Shown here in pieces: positions 1 to 10,191 of a stretch of 64,000 bases of DNA. A program made the position numbers and the translations under genes. Under the pieces are notes generated by a model. It saw nothing but the letters and a program-made list of their open reading frames with translations, ran no database searches and was not told where the DNA came from. Origin of the DNA: Trinickia acidisoli (lineage in GTDB: Bacteria; Pseudomonadota; Gammaproteobacteria; Burkholderiales; Burkholderiaceae); NCBI RefSeq assembly GCF_017315725.1, contig NZ_JAFLRG010000002.1, forward strand, positions 1,860,001 through 1,924,000, read 5' to 3'. Each line of letters begins with the position of its first letter. Positions within the stretch are counted from its first letter, which is position 1.

Positions 1-3000
1 CGATGCTCGCCGTCACCTTCACCAGGCTCGACGCGGTAGCGCTCGTGCTCGCCTGGTAGATCCCATACGCCGACAGTGCCGCCTGCGCTTCGTCAAGCGC
101 GGCCAGCCGCTGATTGTCCGCATGCTGCGCCGCCGACATGCTCTGGTTGATCGTCGCCACCGCATTGCCCAGCGCTCCGCCGATCGTCGTCGTCACGCCG
201 AACTGGCTCGAGCTTTGGCTCATGCTGCTTTGCATTGCATCGGTGCCGGCATCGAGCGACACGTTCTGCCCCATCAGCGTCAGGTCTTTGCCCGCCGACA
301 AGTCCGAACCTTGCACCGTCAGATTCTGCTTCGCATCGAGCGATACGTTGCCGTTCGCGCTCACGATTTGCCCGCGTATCGTGCTCTGCGTCTGCGCCGC
401 CGTGTCCTGCACCATGTTCGTCTTCGATATGCCGACGCTGAAACCCGTGCCCGTGCCGTTGCTGCCCAGATCGCCGATCTGTTCGCTGCTCGATGCTTGA
501 TGGTTCTGGCTCGTGTCGATGCCGGCCAGCACATTGATCGCGCCTTGGCTTGCGATCATGTCCACGCCCTGCGTGCCGCTGATGCCCGAGCCGATGACGT
601 CGATGTCGCCTGTCTTGCTCGTCACCACGACGCTATTACCGATGACGGCACTCGCCGTCTGTTGCGTCGTCGCCGAATTGCCGTCCGAATTGCCGCGGCT
701 CGCGTTGTAAGGTGATGGCCCGACGCCTCCGCTATTGGGGCCGCCCGTCACCCAACGGACGAAGTCTCCCGGGCTCGGGCTGGCCAGCGAAAATCCCGAG
801 CTCGAACTGCTCGACTGCATGCTCTGCTGCAATTGATCGGTCGACGTTTGAAGCACGACGTTGCGATTCGCACTCAACGACGCGATGCCACCGGCGGTAA
901 GGGTCGACCCGATCATCGTGATGTCGCCATCGATCGGGTTGCCGTTGGCATCCTTCTGTGCGCCGCCCGTCGCGATCAGCGAGACATTGCCGCCGCCGCG
1001 GATCGTGCTGCCGTTATTCGTCAGGCTCGAGAGATCGGTCGTGCTCGAGCTGCTGCTGTGACTGAAGGATACCGACACCGACGGCATATCGAGCGAGCTG
1101 GCAAGCAATTCGTCAGATACGCCCTCCAAGCGCTGGAAACCGTTCCCCGACGAACCTGCCTGGCTCAAGTTACGCGCCGTGTCGAGCGGCGTACCGGTAA
1201 TCCCCACGGAGAACCCGCTTGAATGCGCGTTCTGCTGGTCTTGCGACTGCTCGTTGTCCTGGCCGGGATCGATGGTGATGTTCTGCGCTTGGACCGTGAT
1301 GTTGCCGGTCGCACCCGTCGTATCGTTGCTCGCCTTGCCTGCAACGACGTTGCTGCCGCCGATATGCACGTCCTTGCCGGCCGAGATCGACACGTTGCCG
1401 GCCACGCTGCCCACCGTGCTGCTCGACTGGCTTTGCGTCACCGATGTGGCGTTGTATTGATCCGTCTGCTCGCTCGAGCCATAGCTGATGCCAATGCCAC
1501 CCGTGCCCGAAAAACCCGAGTGCTTGACGTCGTGATATTCGGAGTCCTGGTAAGTGTCCGTCGCCGCCGTAATGTTGACGTTGCCCGTTGCGGCAAGCGA
1601 AACATCATTCGTCCCGACGATGTTACTGCCGGTTACATTGATGTCCTTGCCGCTCACGATCGAAACGCCATCGGCGGATAGGGTGCTGCCGTCCGCGAGC
1701 GTCGTGGTCTGATCAACGCGATCAACGGCGCTCGTGCTGCTCATAAAACCCCCGTGGCTGCCCGAGGAGCTAACGTCGGAGACATGGGTTTCCGTCGTCG
1801 CGCCGATGTTCACATTGCCCGCCGCCATCAGCGCCGCGTTGCCTTGCGTCAGATCGATCGTGCTGCCCATCACGTTGATGTCTTTGCCCGATACGATATT
1901 CAAGCTGTCGCCGCTTTGCAGCGTCGTGCCCGTGACTGCATCGTCGGATGTGTGTAGCGCCGCCGTATAGCTGCCGTGATTGTCGCTGCCGGAGCTGTTG
2001 CTATCGACCGTCGACGTCGCCGTCGCTGCCTGCAACGTGACGTTGCCCGCAGCCGCGATCGTACCGCCGCCACCCAGATTGATGTTCGCGCCGGTCGCGG
2101 TGAGGTCTCCGCCGACGCCGATCGAGGACGCGCCCCCCACCTTCACGCTGCTGCCCGTATCGCTCACGATGTGCGTATCGGACACGCCGTTCGCACCGGC
2201 AACCACCTTCGTTTCACCGGTCTGCTGCACGCCGAGATCCCAATTGCCGCCGATGTTCATCCCAAGCGCGCCGCCCACGTTCAAGCTGCCGGCGTTCTGC
2301 TCGAAGTTGCCACCGGTCACGATCGCGGCATCGCCCGTCACATTGATGCTCGCGAGAGGCGCAAGCGTCGTCGTGCTGCGCGTGGCACCCGTGGCGCTGA
2401 CCTGGTTGAGCGTCTTTGCAGCCGTATCGAGAATCAGATTGCCGCCGGCCTGCAACTGAAGGCTGCCCGCGTTCACCGTCGCCGAGGTCAGATCGACGTC
2501 GCCTGTCGTCGCCAGCGTCATCTGGCCGCCGCTCGCCAACGTGCCGTACTGGTTATTGATGCTTTGCCCGGTGATGGTCAAGCTGTTCGCCGCGCTGACC
2601 GTGCCGCTATTCGTGAAGGATTTCGTGTTCTCGAGGTCGATGTCGGTCGCGGCAATCGTCGGCCCATTGCTCATGTTCTGCTGGTTCGCCTTGGCCAGAT
2701 ACACCACGGGCACGAGCACCGACTGTCCGTCCACGACCTCGGTCTGCATGATGACGACGTTGCTCGTGAGCTGCGAAACCTGTGCGGGCGATAAGCCCAT
2801 GCCCGGCGTAAGATCGAGCGCTTTCGCGAGCTGCGCGCCGGAGGTCATCAACGCCTGAAATTCTTGCTGCGTGTTCGAATAATCGGTCAGGACCGACTTC
2901 CCCGTCAGCGACATGATCTGATTCTGTACGAGCTGCTGCTCGTAGAAGCCGTCGCCAAGCCGCATCTGAATCTGTTGCGGGTTCATGCCGAGCTGCTCGA

Positions 3001-6000
3001 AGTAGTAATTGCTCGACAGCCATTGCTGCTGATTCGTGAAAGCGGAATTGGTCGCGATCAGATACGGTGCATTCGGCGCGGTGTCCTTGTGGAACAGGCC
3101 ACCTTGCGGCACCGTCAGATTGTTGAGCACGTTCTCGGCCGTCGCGCCCGCGATGATCGGATTCGCCGCGCTGCCGACGCCGCTCGACAATCGGCCACCA
3201 ACGGCCGATTGAGCCGTCGACGCGTTCGACGAGACACCACGGCCCATGATGCCGGTCACGACACGCATCCCCCCTTCGCTCACGCTCTGGCCCGGCAACA
3301 ATCCGAGAGGCGTCACCGACGCATTGCCCGCCGTGTTGTCGATGCTAACGCCCGTGCCGCTCAGTGTTCCACCGGCCGTAAAGGTCGATTCGTAGGCCGG
3401 CAGTGCGTAGGTGCGGATGTCGGCCGGCGCTGCTTGGTAACCGCCGGGATTGGACGTTACAAACCCGGCATTGCCGAACGGCAACTGCCAGTTGTATTCG
3501 CTATTGTCATAGTTGTTGTAGTGATATTCGCCCGAGTATGTGACCTGCACTTGCGGCGCCGTCTGGCCCGCCCAGCTATTCTGGTCGAGAACCTGTGGCG
3601 CCGCGATGTTGCCTGCGGCGGCCACCTGGCTCCAGTAGTTCTGGAACGTCCCGACCGACGCCGCATACAAATTGCCGCCTGCGATGATCTGCGATTCCGG
3701 GCTGATCGACGTCACCGTATTGGCCACCGCCGTGCCCGTGTACGTCGTGTACTCGTACGTGCTGTTCCATTCGCCGCCGTGCGGCGGATCGATATAGACG
3801 CCACCGATGCTGTTGGCGTCTTGCACGCCCACCTGACCGGTTTGGCCGGAGAGGCTAATACCCATGCTCGCCAGCAGGTTCGGATCGACAGACGAGGTGA
3901 AGCCCGACGTCGTCATGATGCGCCGCGTATTGGTCACCTGACTCGCCACGAGCTGCATATCGCCGCCCGATTCGATCAACGCCGACTGATTGTCGATGAG
4001 ATTCGCGCTCGTGTAGTTGCCGCTCGCATCCTTACCCCCGGCGAGCACGACGTTGCCGAGGCCGTAAATCGCCGTCGTCGCTTGCGTATCCGTGCCTGTG
4101 ACGTCGTCGCGATTTTCAATATCGGGAGCCAGGAGTTCGAGCGTGCCCGCGCTATCCGTTGCGCCGATCAACGCCGTCGTGCCGAGATTCGACAATGTCT
4201 GAGAGGCGGTCAGCGATACGCTGCCGCCCACGACGGTGCCCGTATTGGTCAATATGGATGACTGCGTGCTCAGCAAGCCCCCCGCGGCGAGTGCACCGCT
4301 GTTGTAGATATTCCCCGCGTTGATGCTCAGGTTGTTGACCGCGAGAAAGCTGCCGGCGTTGGAGAACGTGCCGGGCAACGTGAACGTCAAATCATTGCCG
4401 GCACTGAAGCTATACCCCGGAGCGGTGCTGAAATCGCCTTGCAGATTCAACGTCAGATTGCCCGCTGCGCTGAACGCTCCGCCGCCGGACAAGGTGCTTG
4501 CTCCGATCGTGAGGTTTTGTGCCGCGCTGATCTGCCCGCCGGCGTTCGTCAACGCACCACTCGTTGAAATTCCGATGTCGCCGTTAGCGTTCGCGACGTT
4601 GCCGACGAGACCGCCGGTATTGTCCAGGCTCCCCGCGTTGATTTGCAGATCGGCACCACTCAGTTGGCCGCCCTGCTTGTTCGTGAGGCTCGACGTGGTG
4701 ATCGTAACGCTGCCGTTACCGCTGATGAGCCCCATGCCGCTCACGCTCGCAGCGTTGCTGTTGGTGATCTGGCTTGCGCCGTCGACTGTGGTGGCCCCCG
4801 TGCCTGCGTTGTTGATCGCACCACCCGTGTTGTCGATCGATGCAGCGCTGACATCAAGCGTTGCGGCGGTTCCGCCCGCCCCTCCGGCGTTGATCGTGCC
4901 GCCCGCGTTGGTCAACGCGGCACCGCTCGTCACCGTCAACGAGCCGCTCGAGCGCAGCAGACCGCTCGTATTGTCGAGCGCGCCAGTCGCTGAAGCCGAC
5001 ACGGCTCCCTGCCCTGAAACGGTGCCGCTCGTATTGTCGAAGCTGCTGGCCGTGATGGCGATCGCACCGTTACTGCCGATGCTACCGCCAACGTTCGTGA
5101 GCGCTGCCAACCCGTTGCCCGGGTCGATCGTCAACGTACCCGCGCCTGCATGGGTAATCGTGCCGTCGTTATTGTTCAGTGCCGCCGGGTTTAGCGTGAA
5201 GTCCTGGCTGTTCGTCTGAATCACGCCGCCATTCGAATTGTCGATGGCATCGCTCACATTCACGCTGATTGCGCCCGTGCCCAGTTGCGTCAACGTGCCG
5301 TGCTGGTTCGTCAGATCGGTTGCTGCGAGCGTCAGCGCATCGGTGATGATCTGCCCGCTGCTGTTATCCAATTGCGGGATCGTCAACCCGACCGTATTCG
5401 CACTGATCGATCCCGAAACATTCGTCAGCGCTGCCGCACTTGCGGTCAGCGTCGTCGCACTCATTGTGCCGCCGCTATTGTCGAGCGTGCCCGCGACGGT
5501 TGCCGTCAGCGTCCCGCCCGCGCCGATGCTGCCGCTGTTCGTCAACGACGCCGCTTGGACATTGACGTCGCTTCCGCCAGCGATCGTTCCGTTCGCGTTG
5601 GTCAGTGCCCCGCTTGCCGTTACGCTCACGTTTGCGTTCGAAACAAGGCTCCCGTTCGTGTTGGTCAACGCGCCCGCAAGCGTCGCAGATAGATCCGATT
5701 GCGCCGAAACACTGCCGCCCATGTTGTCCAGATCCGCCACCGAAATAGCGACCTGGCCATTGCTGACGATCTTGCCCGCGGCATTGGTAACGCTTCCTGC
5801 CCCATTACCTGCATCGATCGTCAGGGTTCCCGTGCCGGCATCGGTGATCGTCCCGCCGTTGTTGTTCAACGTCGCGGGTGCCAGCATCAAGTCCTGGCTG
5901 TTGGTCTGTATGACGCCGCCGTTTGAATTGTCGATGCTGCCGGTTACGCCGATGCTGATCGGGGCAGTGCCAACTTGCGTCAGTGAGCCTTGCTCATTCA

Positions 6001-8329
6001 CGAGATTCGTCGCCGCAAGCGTCAACTGATTGGCGATGATCTGGCCGCTGCTGTTATCCAACTGCGGAATCGTTAGAGCCGCGGTGTCTGCACTGATGGT
6101 GCCTTTGACGTTTTCCAGCGAAGCGGCATCGGCTGTCAGCGTTTCGGCGCTTAGCGTTCCACCGCTGTTGTCGAGCGTGTTTCCAACGGTTACATTCAAC
6201 GCCTGCGAGGCGGTGACTGTGCCGCTGTTGGTGAGCGTTGCGGCATCGATCGTCGCATTACCGTTACCGCCGATGACGCCGCCGGTCGTGCCCTGCGCGG
6301 TCGTGCCGGTGGCGTTCGTGATCTGTCCGGTCGCTGAGATCGACAGCCCATCCGCATTCAGCGATACGATGCGTCCGGCCGTGTTCCATACATCGGCGCC
6401 GGACAGGTTCGCCGCGCCGCCCGCGAGGATGCTGCCTTGCGTGTTGTCGATATCGCCGGCAACGGTCACGTTCAACGCCTGCCCCGCCGTGATCGAGCCG
6501 CTCGCGTTTGAAACACCCGATGCGGCGATCGAAACACCCCCGTTTCCGCCGAGGGTCCCGCCACTGTTATCGATGGCTCCGGTGGTAAGTGTCAGCAGAC
6601 CCGTTCCGGTATCCGTGATCTGACCACCCGCGTTCGTCAGGCTGCCGGTTTGAAGGTTCGTGTTCGTCGCATTCGTCGCAACGTGACCATTGGTATTGTC
6701 GAAGCTGCCCGTTACCGAAACATCGGTAACGCCCGTGCCCGTTTGCGTCAGCGTGCCGGAACGGTTGGATACCGACGCGGCGCTCAAGCCGAGTTGCGAC
6801 GCGCTCATCTGCCCTTGATCGTTGATGAGCGCACCCGCGGCCGTCAGCGCGAGTCCGCCGCCCGCGCTCAGCGTCGCGCCCGTGTGCACGATGTTGCCGG
6901 TATCTGCGCCCGCACCCGTCGCCGATAACGAAACGTTGCCGTTCGCGAACGTCTGCGCGCCGGCCATGTTCAAGCTGCTGCCGGTCGCGACGAGATTGCC
7001 GCCCGCGAGATTTTGTCCCGTGATGCTGACGGTGCCCGGCGCAGTGACGGCCAGATTCCCCGTTCCCGTGACGTTGCCGTTTGCATCGATACCCGCGCCG
7101 AACGCACCGCTCGACGCAATCGCCGCGCCGCTCACGTTCGTGTTGCCCATTGCGGCGAACGTGCCGCTGTTGCTCACCTGCCCCTGGCTCGCCACCGTCG
7201 CATTTTGTGCGGCGTAGGCGTTGCCGCTATTCGACACATCGCCCACCGCTTGAACATTGATGTTACCGGCGGCACTCGTCGCACCCGTCAACGTCACTTT
7301 GCCCTGGCTGCTTAGCGTGAGATCACCCGATTGCGCTTCGATCGTTCCTTCGCTATTGACCCCGACACCTGCCTCCGTGCCGACGAGCGTGATCTTGCCT
7401 GCGTACATCCCGCCGAGCTGCGCCACGTCGATGGCGACGCCGGGCGAATTGCCGTCGGGCGCAAGCGCTTGCGCGCTCAGATTGCCGTACTGCACATCGT
7501 TGGCTCCGGCCACGACGTTGAGCGTCTTGTTGGCCCAGAGATTGCCGTTGATTTCGACGCTGCGCGCGATCAGATCGACTTCGTCGACGTTGCTGGCGTT
7601 CAAGCCCGACGTACCGATCTGAATGTACCCACCGGTCACATGAAAGGCATCGAGGCTACCGCTGCCGCCAAACACCGGAGTTCCGGTCGTCAGCACCCCG
7701 CGGCTCGTATTGACGAACCCGCAACCGTTGCAGTAAATGCCCGAGGGATTCGCGACGATGACTTGCGCCTGCGGACCCGCCACCTCGATATAGCCGAGCA
7801 ACTGGCTCGCGTTGCCGCCCACCACCTGGTTCACGATGATGCTTGCGCTGCCCGACGCAAGATACGGATTGCCCGTGACGTACCCCGCCTGCTGCGTGAG
7901 CACGTTGCCCTTCGAATTGTTGAGAATGAGCCCTTGCGGGCCGACGTTGAATTGCGAGTAAAGATTGTTCGATACGCCGGCGCCGTTCGGTGTCACGATC
8001 TGCACGATCGGCAACCCGTTCGCCGTTGCCCCAACGGTCGGCTTGCTGGCAGCCGGTGCGCTCGGCAAAGCAGTGACCTGCGCGTGCACCAAGAGCGGCT
8101 GCATGCCTAACACACAGAGCGCGGCAAACGCGACATGCCGCATCTCGAGCATATCTAAGACGCCGAACATTCCGGCCCTATGCCACGGGCCACGCGCGAT
8201 GGCCGTTGCGGTGTTCTTGCCCGCGCCGCTCGCCGCGCGGCCCTTACCGAATCCGTTTGCGGTTTCTTGAACGGCCATCCACAGTCCACGGGCCGCATTG
8301 AAGACGATGCGATAGAGGCGTCTGTTCAT
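1..8329 (-). CDS. FhaB/CdiA-like filamentous haemagglutinin (TpsA), 3' end outside window
   Basis: The frame is open from an ATG at 8329 to the left edge, about 2776 codons, so the C-terminus (any toxin domain) is not visible. The N-terminus MNRRLYRIVFNAARG resembles the extended signal peptide region of two-partner-secretion exoproteins, with a hydrophobic core near residues 66-82 ending in VHAQ. The TPS secretion domain follows (roughly 85-330), with NNLYSQFNV and ANPSGIYCNGCGFVNTSR. After this come long haemagglutinin-type repeats and, toward the left edge, Ser/Gln-rich FHA repeats of the CdiA style. It should be exported by Sec, then by the transporter encoded just upstream, giving a surface beta-helix for adhesion or contact-dependent inhibition. 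The start codon overlaps the transporter stop (ATGA, 8326-8329), so translation is probably coupled. Adhesin versus CDI toxin cannot be decided without the C-terminus. Confidence 0.93.
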   Translation of the reverse strand, partial: MNRRLYRIVFNAARGLWMAVQETANGFGKGRAASGAGKNTATAIARGPWHRAGMFGVLDMLEMRHVAFAALCVLGMQPLLVHAQVTALPSAPAASKPTVGATANGLPIVQIVTPNGAGVSNNLYSQFNVGPQGLILNNSKGNVLTQQAGYVTGNPYLASGSASIIVNQVVGGNASQLLGYIEVAGPQAQVIVANPSGIYCNGCGFVNTSRGVLTTGTPVFGGSGSLDAFHVTGGYIQIGTSGLNASNVDEVDLIARSVEINGNLWANKTLNVVAGANDVQYGNLSAQALAPDGNSPGVAIDVAQLGGMYAGKITLVGTEAGVGVNSEGTIEAQSGDLTLSSQGKVTLTGATSAAGNINVQAVGDVSNSGNAYAAQNATVASQGQVSNSGTFAAMGNTNVSGAAIASSGAFGAGIDANGNVTGTGNLAVTAPGTVSITGQNLAGGNLVATGSSLNMAGAQTFANGNVSLSATGAGADTGNIVHTGATLSAGGGLALTAAGALINDQGQMSASQLGLSAASVSNRSGTLTQTGTGVTDVSVTGSFDNTNGHVATNATNTNLQTGSLTNAGGQITDTGTGLLTLTTGAIDNSGGTLGGNGGVSIAASGVSNASGSITAGQALNVTVAGDIDNTQGSILAGGAANLSGADVWNTAGRIVSLNADGLSISATGQITNATGTTAQGTTGGVIGGNGNATIDAATLTNSGTVTASQALNVTVGNTLDNSGGTLSAETLTADAASLENVKGTISADTAALTIPQLDNSSGQIIANQLTLAATNLVNEQGSLTQVGTAPISIGVTGSIDNSNGGVIQTNSQDLMLAPATLNNNGGTITDAGTGTLTIDAGNGAGSVTNAAGKIVSNGQVAISVADLDNMGGSVSAQSDLSATLAGALTNTNGSLVSNANVSVTASGALTNANGTIAGGSDVNVQAASLTNSGSIGAGGTLTATVAGTLDNSGGTMSATTLTASAAALTNVSGSISANTVGLTIPQLDNSSGQIITDALTLAATDLTNQHGTLTQLGTGAISVNVSDAIDNSNGGVIQTNSQDFTLNPAALNNNDGTITHAGAGTLTIDPGNGLAALTNVGGSIGSNGAIAITASSFDNTSGTVSGQGAVSASATGALDNTSGLLRSSGSLTVTSGAALTNAGGTINAGGAGGTAATLDVSAASIDNTGGAINNAGTGATTVDGASQITNSNAASVSGMGLISGNGSVTITTSSLTNKQGGQLSGADLQINAGSLDNTGGLVGNVANANGDIGISTSGALTNAGGQISAAQNLTIGASTLSGGGAFSAAGNLTLNLQGDFSTAPGYSFSAGNDLTFTLPGTFSNAGSFLAVNNLSINAGNIYNSGALAAGGLLSTQSSILTNTGTVVGGSVSLTASQTLSNLGTTALIGATDSAGTLELLAPDIENRDDVTGTDTQATTAIYGLGNVVLAGGKDASGNYTSANLIDNQSALIESGGDMQLVASQVTNTRRIMTTSGFTSSVDPNLLASMGISLSGQTGQVGVQDANSIGGVYIDPPHGGEWNSTYEYTTYTGTAVANTVTSISPESQIIAGGNLYAASVGTFQNYWSQVAAAGNIAAPQVLDQNSWAGQTAPQVQVTYSGEYHYNNYDNSEYNWQLPFGNAGFVTSNPGGYQAAPADIRTYALPAYESTFTAGGTLSGTGVSIDNTAGNASVTPLGLLPGQSVSEGGMRVVTGIMGRGVSSNASTAQSAVGGRLSSGVGSAANPIIAGATAENVLNNLTVPQGGLFHKDTAPNAPYLIATNSAFTNQQQWLSSNYYFEQLGMNPQQIQMRLGDGFYEQQLVQNQIMSLTGKSVLTDYSNTQQEFQALMTSGAQLAKALDLTPGMGLSPAQVSQLTSNVVIMQTEVVDGQSVLVPVVYLAKANQQNMSNGPTIAATDIDLENTKSFTNSGTVSAANSLTITGQSINNQYGTLASGGQMTLATTGDVDLTSATVNAGSLQLQAGGNLILDTAAKTLNQVSATGATRSTTTLAPLASINVTGDAAIVTGGNFEQNAGSLNVGGALGMNIGGNWDLGVQQTGETKVVAGANGVSDTHIVSDTGSSVKVGGASSIGVGGDLTATGANINLGGGGTIAAAGNVTLQAATATSTVDSNSSGSDNHGSYTAALHTSDDAVTGTTLQSGDSLNIVSGKDINVMGSTIDLTQGNAALMAAGNVNIGATTETHVSDVSSSGSHGGFMSSTSAVDRVDQTTTLADGSTLSADGVSIVSGKDINVTGSNIVGTNDVSLAATGNVNITAATDTYQDSEYHDVKHSGFSGTGGIGISYGSSEQTDQYNATSVTQSQSSSTVGSVAGNVSISAGKDVHIGGSNVVAGKASNDTTGATGNITVQAQNITIDPGQDNEQSQDQQNAHSSGFSVGITGTPLDTARNLSQAGSSGNGFQRLEGVSDELLASSLDMPSVSVSFSHSSSSSTTDLSSLTNNGSTIRGGGNVSLIATGGAQKDANGNPIDGDITMIGSTLTAGGIASLSANRNVVLQTSTDQLQQSMQSSSSSSGFSLASPSPGDFVRWVTGGPNSGGVGPSPYNASRGNSDGNSATTQQTASAVIGNSVVVTSKTGDIDVIGSGISGTQGVDMIASQGAINVLAGIDTSQNHQASSSEQIGDLGSNGTGTGFSVGISKTNMVQDTAAQTQSTIRGQIVSANGNVSLDAKQNLTVQGSDLSAGKDLTLMGQNVSLDAGTDAMQSSMSQSSSQFGVTTTIGGALGNAVATINQSMSAAQHADNQRLAALDEAQAALSAYGIYQASTSATASSLVKVTASI
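5100..6480 (-). repeat. Two tandem 690-bp (230-codon) repeats inside the haemagglutinin gene
   Basis: Several landmarks recur exactly 690 bp apart. The 10-mer gtcctggctg lies at 5201 and 5891, and ctgctgttatcca occurs near 5358 and 6048. 690 is divisible by 3, so each unit is 230 residues of beta-helix. The copies are diverged rather than identical. A weaker third relative follows around 6600-6760. Boundaries are approximate because they were judged by eye. Confidence 0.7.
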
Positions 8330-10191
8330 ATCTGGAAGCTGATGCTGAAGCCCGCGACGGGCCACCGATTGGGGAAACGGGCTGGCTGATACAGCGGGCC
8401 GCCGATAAACACGTCGTAGTAGACGTTTTTGAATGGACTGCCGCGCATGCCGACAACGGCGCCCGCGAGCCTGCGGCCAAGGAGGTTCTGGGCCGAGGGA
8501 CCGAACACTTCGCCGCCGTCGATGCCGAAGTAGAGCGTTTGGCCGGTCTGCAAGATCGGCACTTCGAGATCGTTGCGAACGTAGAAGCCTTTCTCGGCCT
8601 CGAGCATCGTGTTGCCATCGAAGCCGCGCACCGTGTAGCGGCTACCGATCGCGATGTCCTCGGTCGGATAGAGCACGTTCGGCGAGTTCTGCGCATGCAC
8701 GGTCGTCGTGTAGCGCAATGGCACTCGGCCGATTGCGAACGGCACGCTCAGCGTTCCGTCCAGCGTTTCGATGTGGTAGTAGTACGTCGGCGTGCCCCCG
8801 CCGACACCGGGCAAATCGCTTTGCGCACCGTACCAAGGCACGCCCCATCGATAGGCGATCGTGCTGTCGAGTTGCGCCGAACCGAAGTAGTGCTTGTGCT
8901 CCCAGCCCACTTCGGCATAGCTGTTGTCGCGATGTTGAACGTCGATCTCGGAGCCGTCGACGAATGCTTCGCCGTAGTACTTGCCCGTGCGGAATTCGAG
9001 CGTGTTCTTCTGTACTTGATTGCGATAGAACAGGTACTCGGTTTTGACGTCGAAGGTGTTCGTCACGCCGCTCGATACGAAATCGTCGAACGCTCCCGCG
9101 ATTTGTTGATGGTAGTGGTACTGGCTCGCCGATGCGGTGAACGTCCAGTTTCCCCACGGAATCGAGTAGGAGCCGCTGTCCCCTCGCGTGCCGTAACGAT
9201 CGGTATGGCCATTGACATCGTGGTTGTAGCTGAGGTCCAGGACGTCGGACAGGCCGAACAAGTTGCTCACGCCGAAATGAGTCGTTGCCTGCAACTGGCC
9301 GGTGGACTTGAGCCCGCTGTCGTCGAAACTCATCGACAACGTCCAAGGTTTCGTGCGCTTGACCGTGATGACGACATCGCTCTCACCCGTCGATGCACCC
9401 GGGACGATCTGCATGTCGACGTCCTGGTTCGGCACGCGCTTCATCTGCTCGAGGCCCTGCTCGAGATCGCGCAGATTGAGCAACCGCCCCGCGTGCGTGG
9501 GAAACGCGTTACGCCATGTCCCATAGGTCTTCGGATCGGCGAAACGGATCTCGCCGATCACGCCGGGGATCAGTTCAAGCCTGAGGTTGCCGCTTCCGAG
9601 GTCTTGCTCGGGGATGACAACACGCGTAGTCGTATAGCCCTTTTCGAGGATCAGCGCCGACAAGCGATGGACGATTAGATTGAGGCCCTCGCGGCCGACG
9701 CATTGACCGCGATAGCGCTGCAGGTACGCCGACGCGAAGGCGAGCTTGCCGGGAAAAAGCGGATCGGGCGATAGCGCGCGCATACCCGCTGCCCGCACGC
9801 TCTCGCTAAGGCCCGCGGGAAGCTCCAACGTCAGTTGCGTGACGTTGAAGCAGGGCGATTCGTGAGGCACGCGACCGTCGTCGACGGCTTCAGCTTGTTG
9901 CTTCGGCTCGAGTTGCACGTTCGGCGCATGCAATTCGCGATCGCGTTCGATCGCCTGCTGCTGCGCGCGACGCCGTTGCTCCTGTTGGTCGAAGTTGTTC
10001 GTGACCTGTGCGTTCGTACCCTGCGTGTTCGTGACCTGCGCATGCGAAGCACACGGCCACGCCATCGCCATGAGCGCGCCGCAAAGCGATGCGATCGCCC
10101 GCAAACGAACGCGCATCACAACGCGCGGTGTCGTTCCCGTCCAACCCCGAAGCCTGCTGACGGGCGCAGGCGTTTTACCTTGTTTCTTCAT
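8326..10191 (-). CDS. Two-partner secretion outer-membrane transporter (TpsB, FhaC/ShlB family)
   Basis: This is a 621-residue Omp85-superfamily transporter for the adjacent haemagglutinin. The N-terminus has a long signal peptide whose hydrophobic stretch ends in WPCASHA near residue 51. A Gln/Arg-rich linker then leads into POTRA domains (CFNVTQLTLELPAG at about residues 119-132 and a second at about 200-270). The rest is a 16-strand barrel with the family motif VRGFDGNTMLEAEKGFYVRN at about 524-543, and it ends in FSISFQI, as expected for an outer-membrane barrel. Size fits FhaC/ShlB (550-600 residues) plus the extended signal. It precedes and overlaps the exoprotein start by 4 bp. No strong ribosome binding site is visible upstream of the ATG; AAGAAC is the closest. 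Confidence 0.93.
   Translation of the reverse strand: MKKQGKTPAPVSRLRGWTGTTPRVVMRVRLRAIASLCGALMAMAWPCASHAQVTNTQGTNAQVTNNFDQQEQRRRAQQQAIERDRELHAPNVQLEPKQQAEAVDDGRVPHESPCFNVTQLTLELPAGLSESVRAAGMRALSPDPLFPGKLAFASAYLQRYRGQCVGREGLNLIVHRLSALILEKGYTTTRVVIPEQDLGSGNLRLELIPGVIGEIRFADPKTYGTWRNAFPTHAGRLLNLRDLEQGLEQMKRVPNQDVDMQIVPGASTGESDVVITVKRTKPWTLSMSFDDSGLKSTGQLQATTHFGVSNLFGLSDVLDLSYNHDVNGHTDRYGTRGDSGSYSIPWGNWTFTASASQYHYHQQIAGAFDDFVSSGVTNTFDVKTEYLFYRNQVQKNTLEFRTGKYYGEAFVDGSEIDVQHRDNSYAEVGWEHKHYFGSAQLDSTIAYRWGVPWYGAQSDLPGVGGGTPTYYYHIETLDGTLSVPFAIGRVPLRYTTTVHAQNSPNVLYPTEDIAIGSRYTVRGFDGNTMLEAEKGFYVRNDLEVPILQTGQTLYFGIDGGEVFGPSAQNLLGRRLAGAVVGMRGSPFKNVYYDVFIGGPLYQPARFPNRWPVAGFSISFQI

Noticed and set aside
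114..8270. Many plus-strand open frames of up to 465 codons
   Set aside because: They are shadows of the uninterrupted minus-strand haemagglutinin frame, which has the right signal, secretion domain and repeats.
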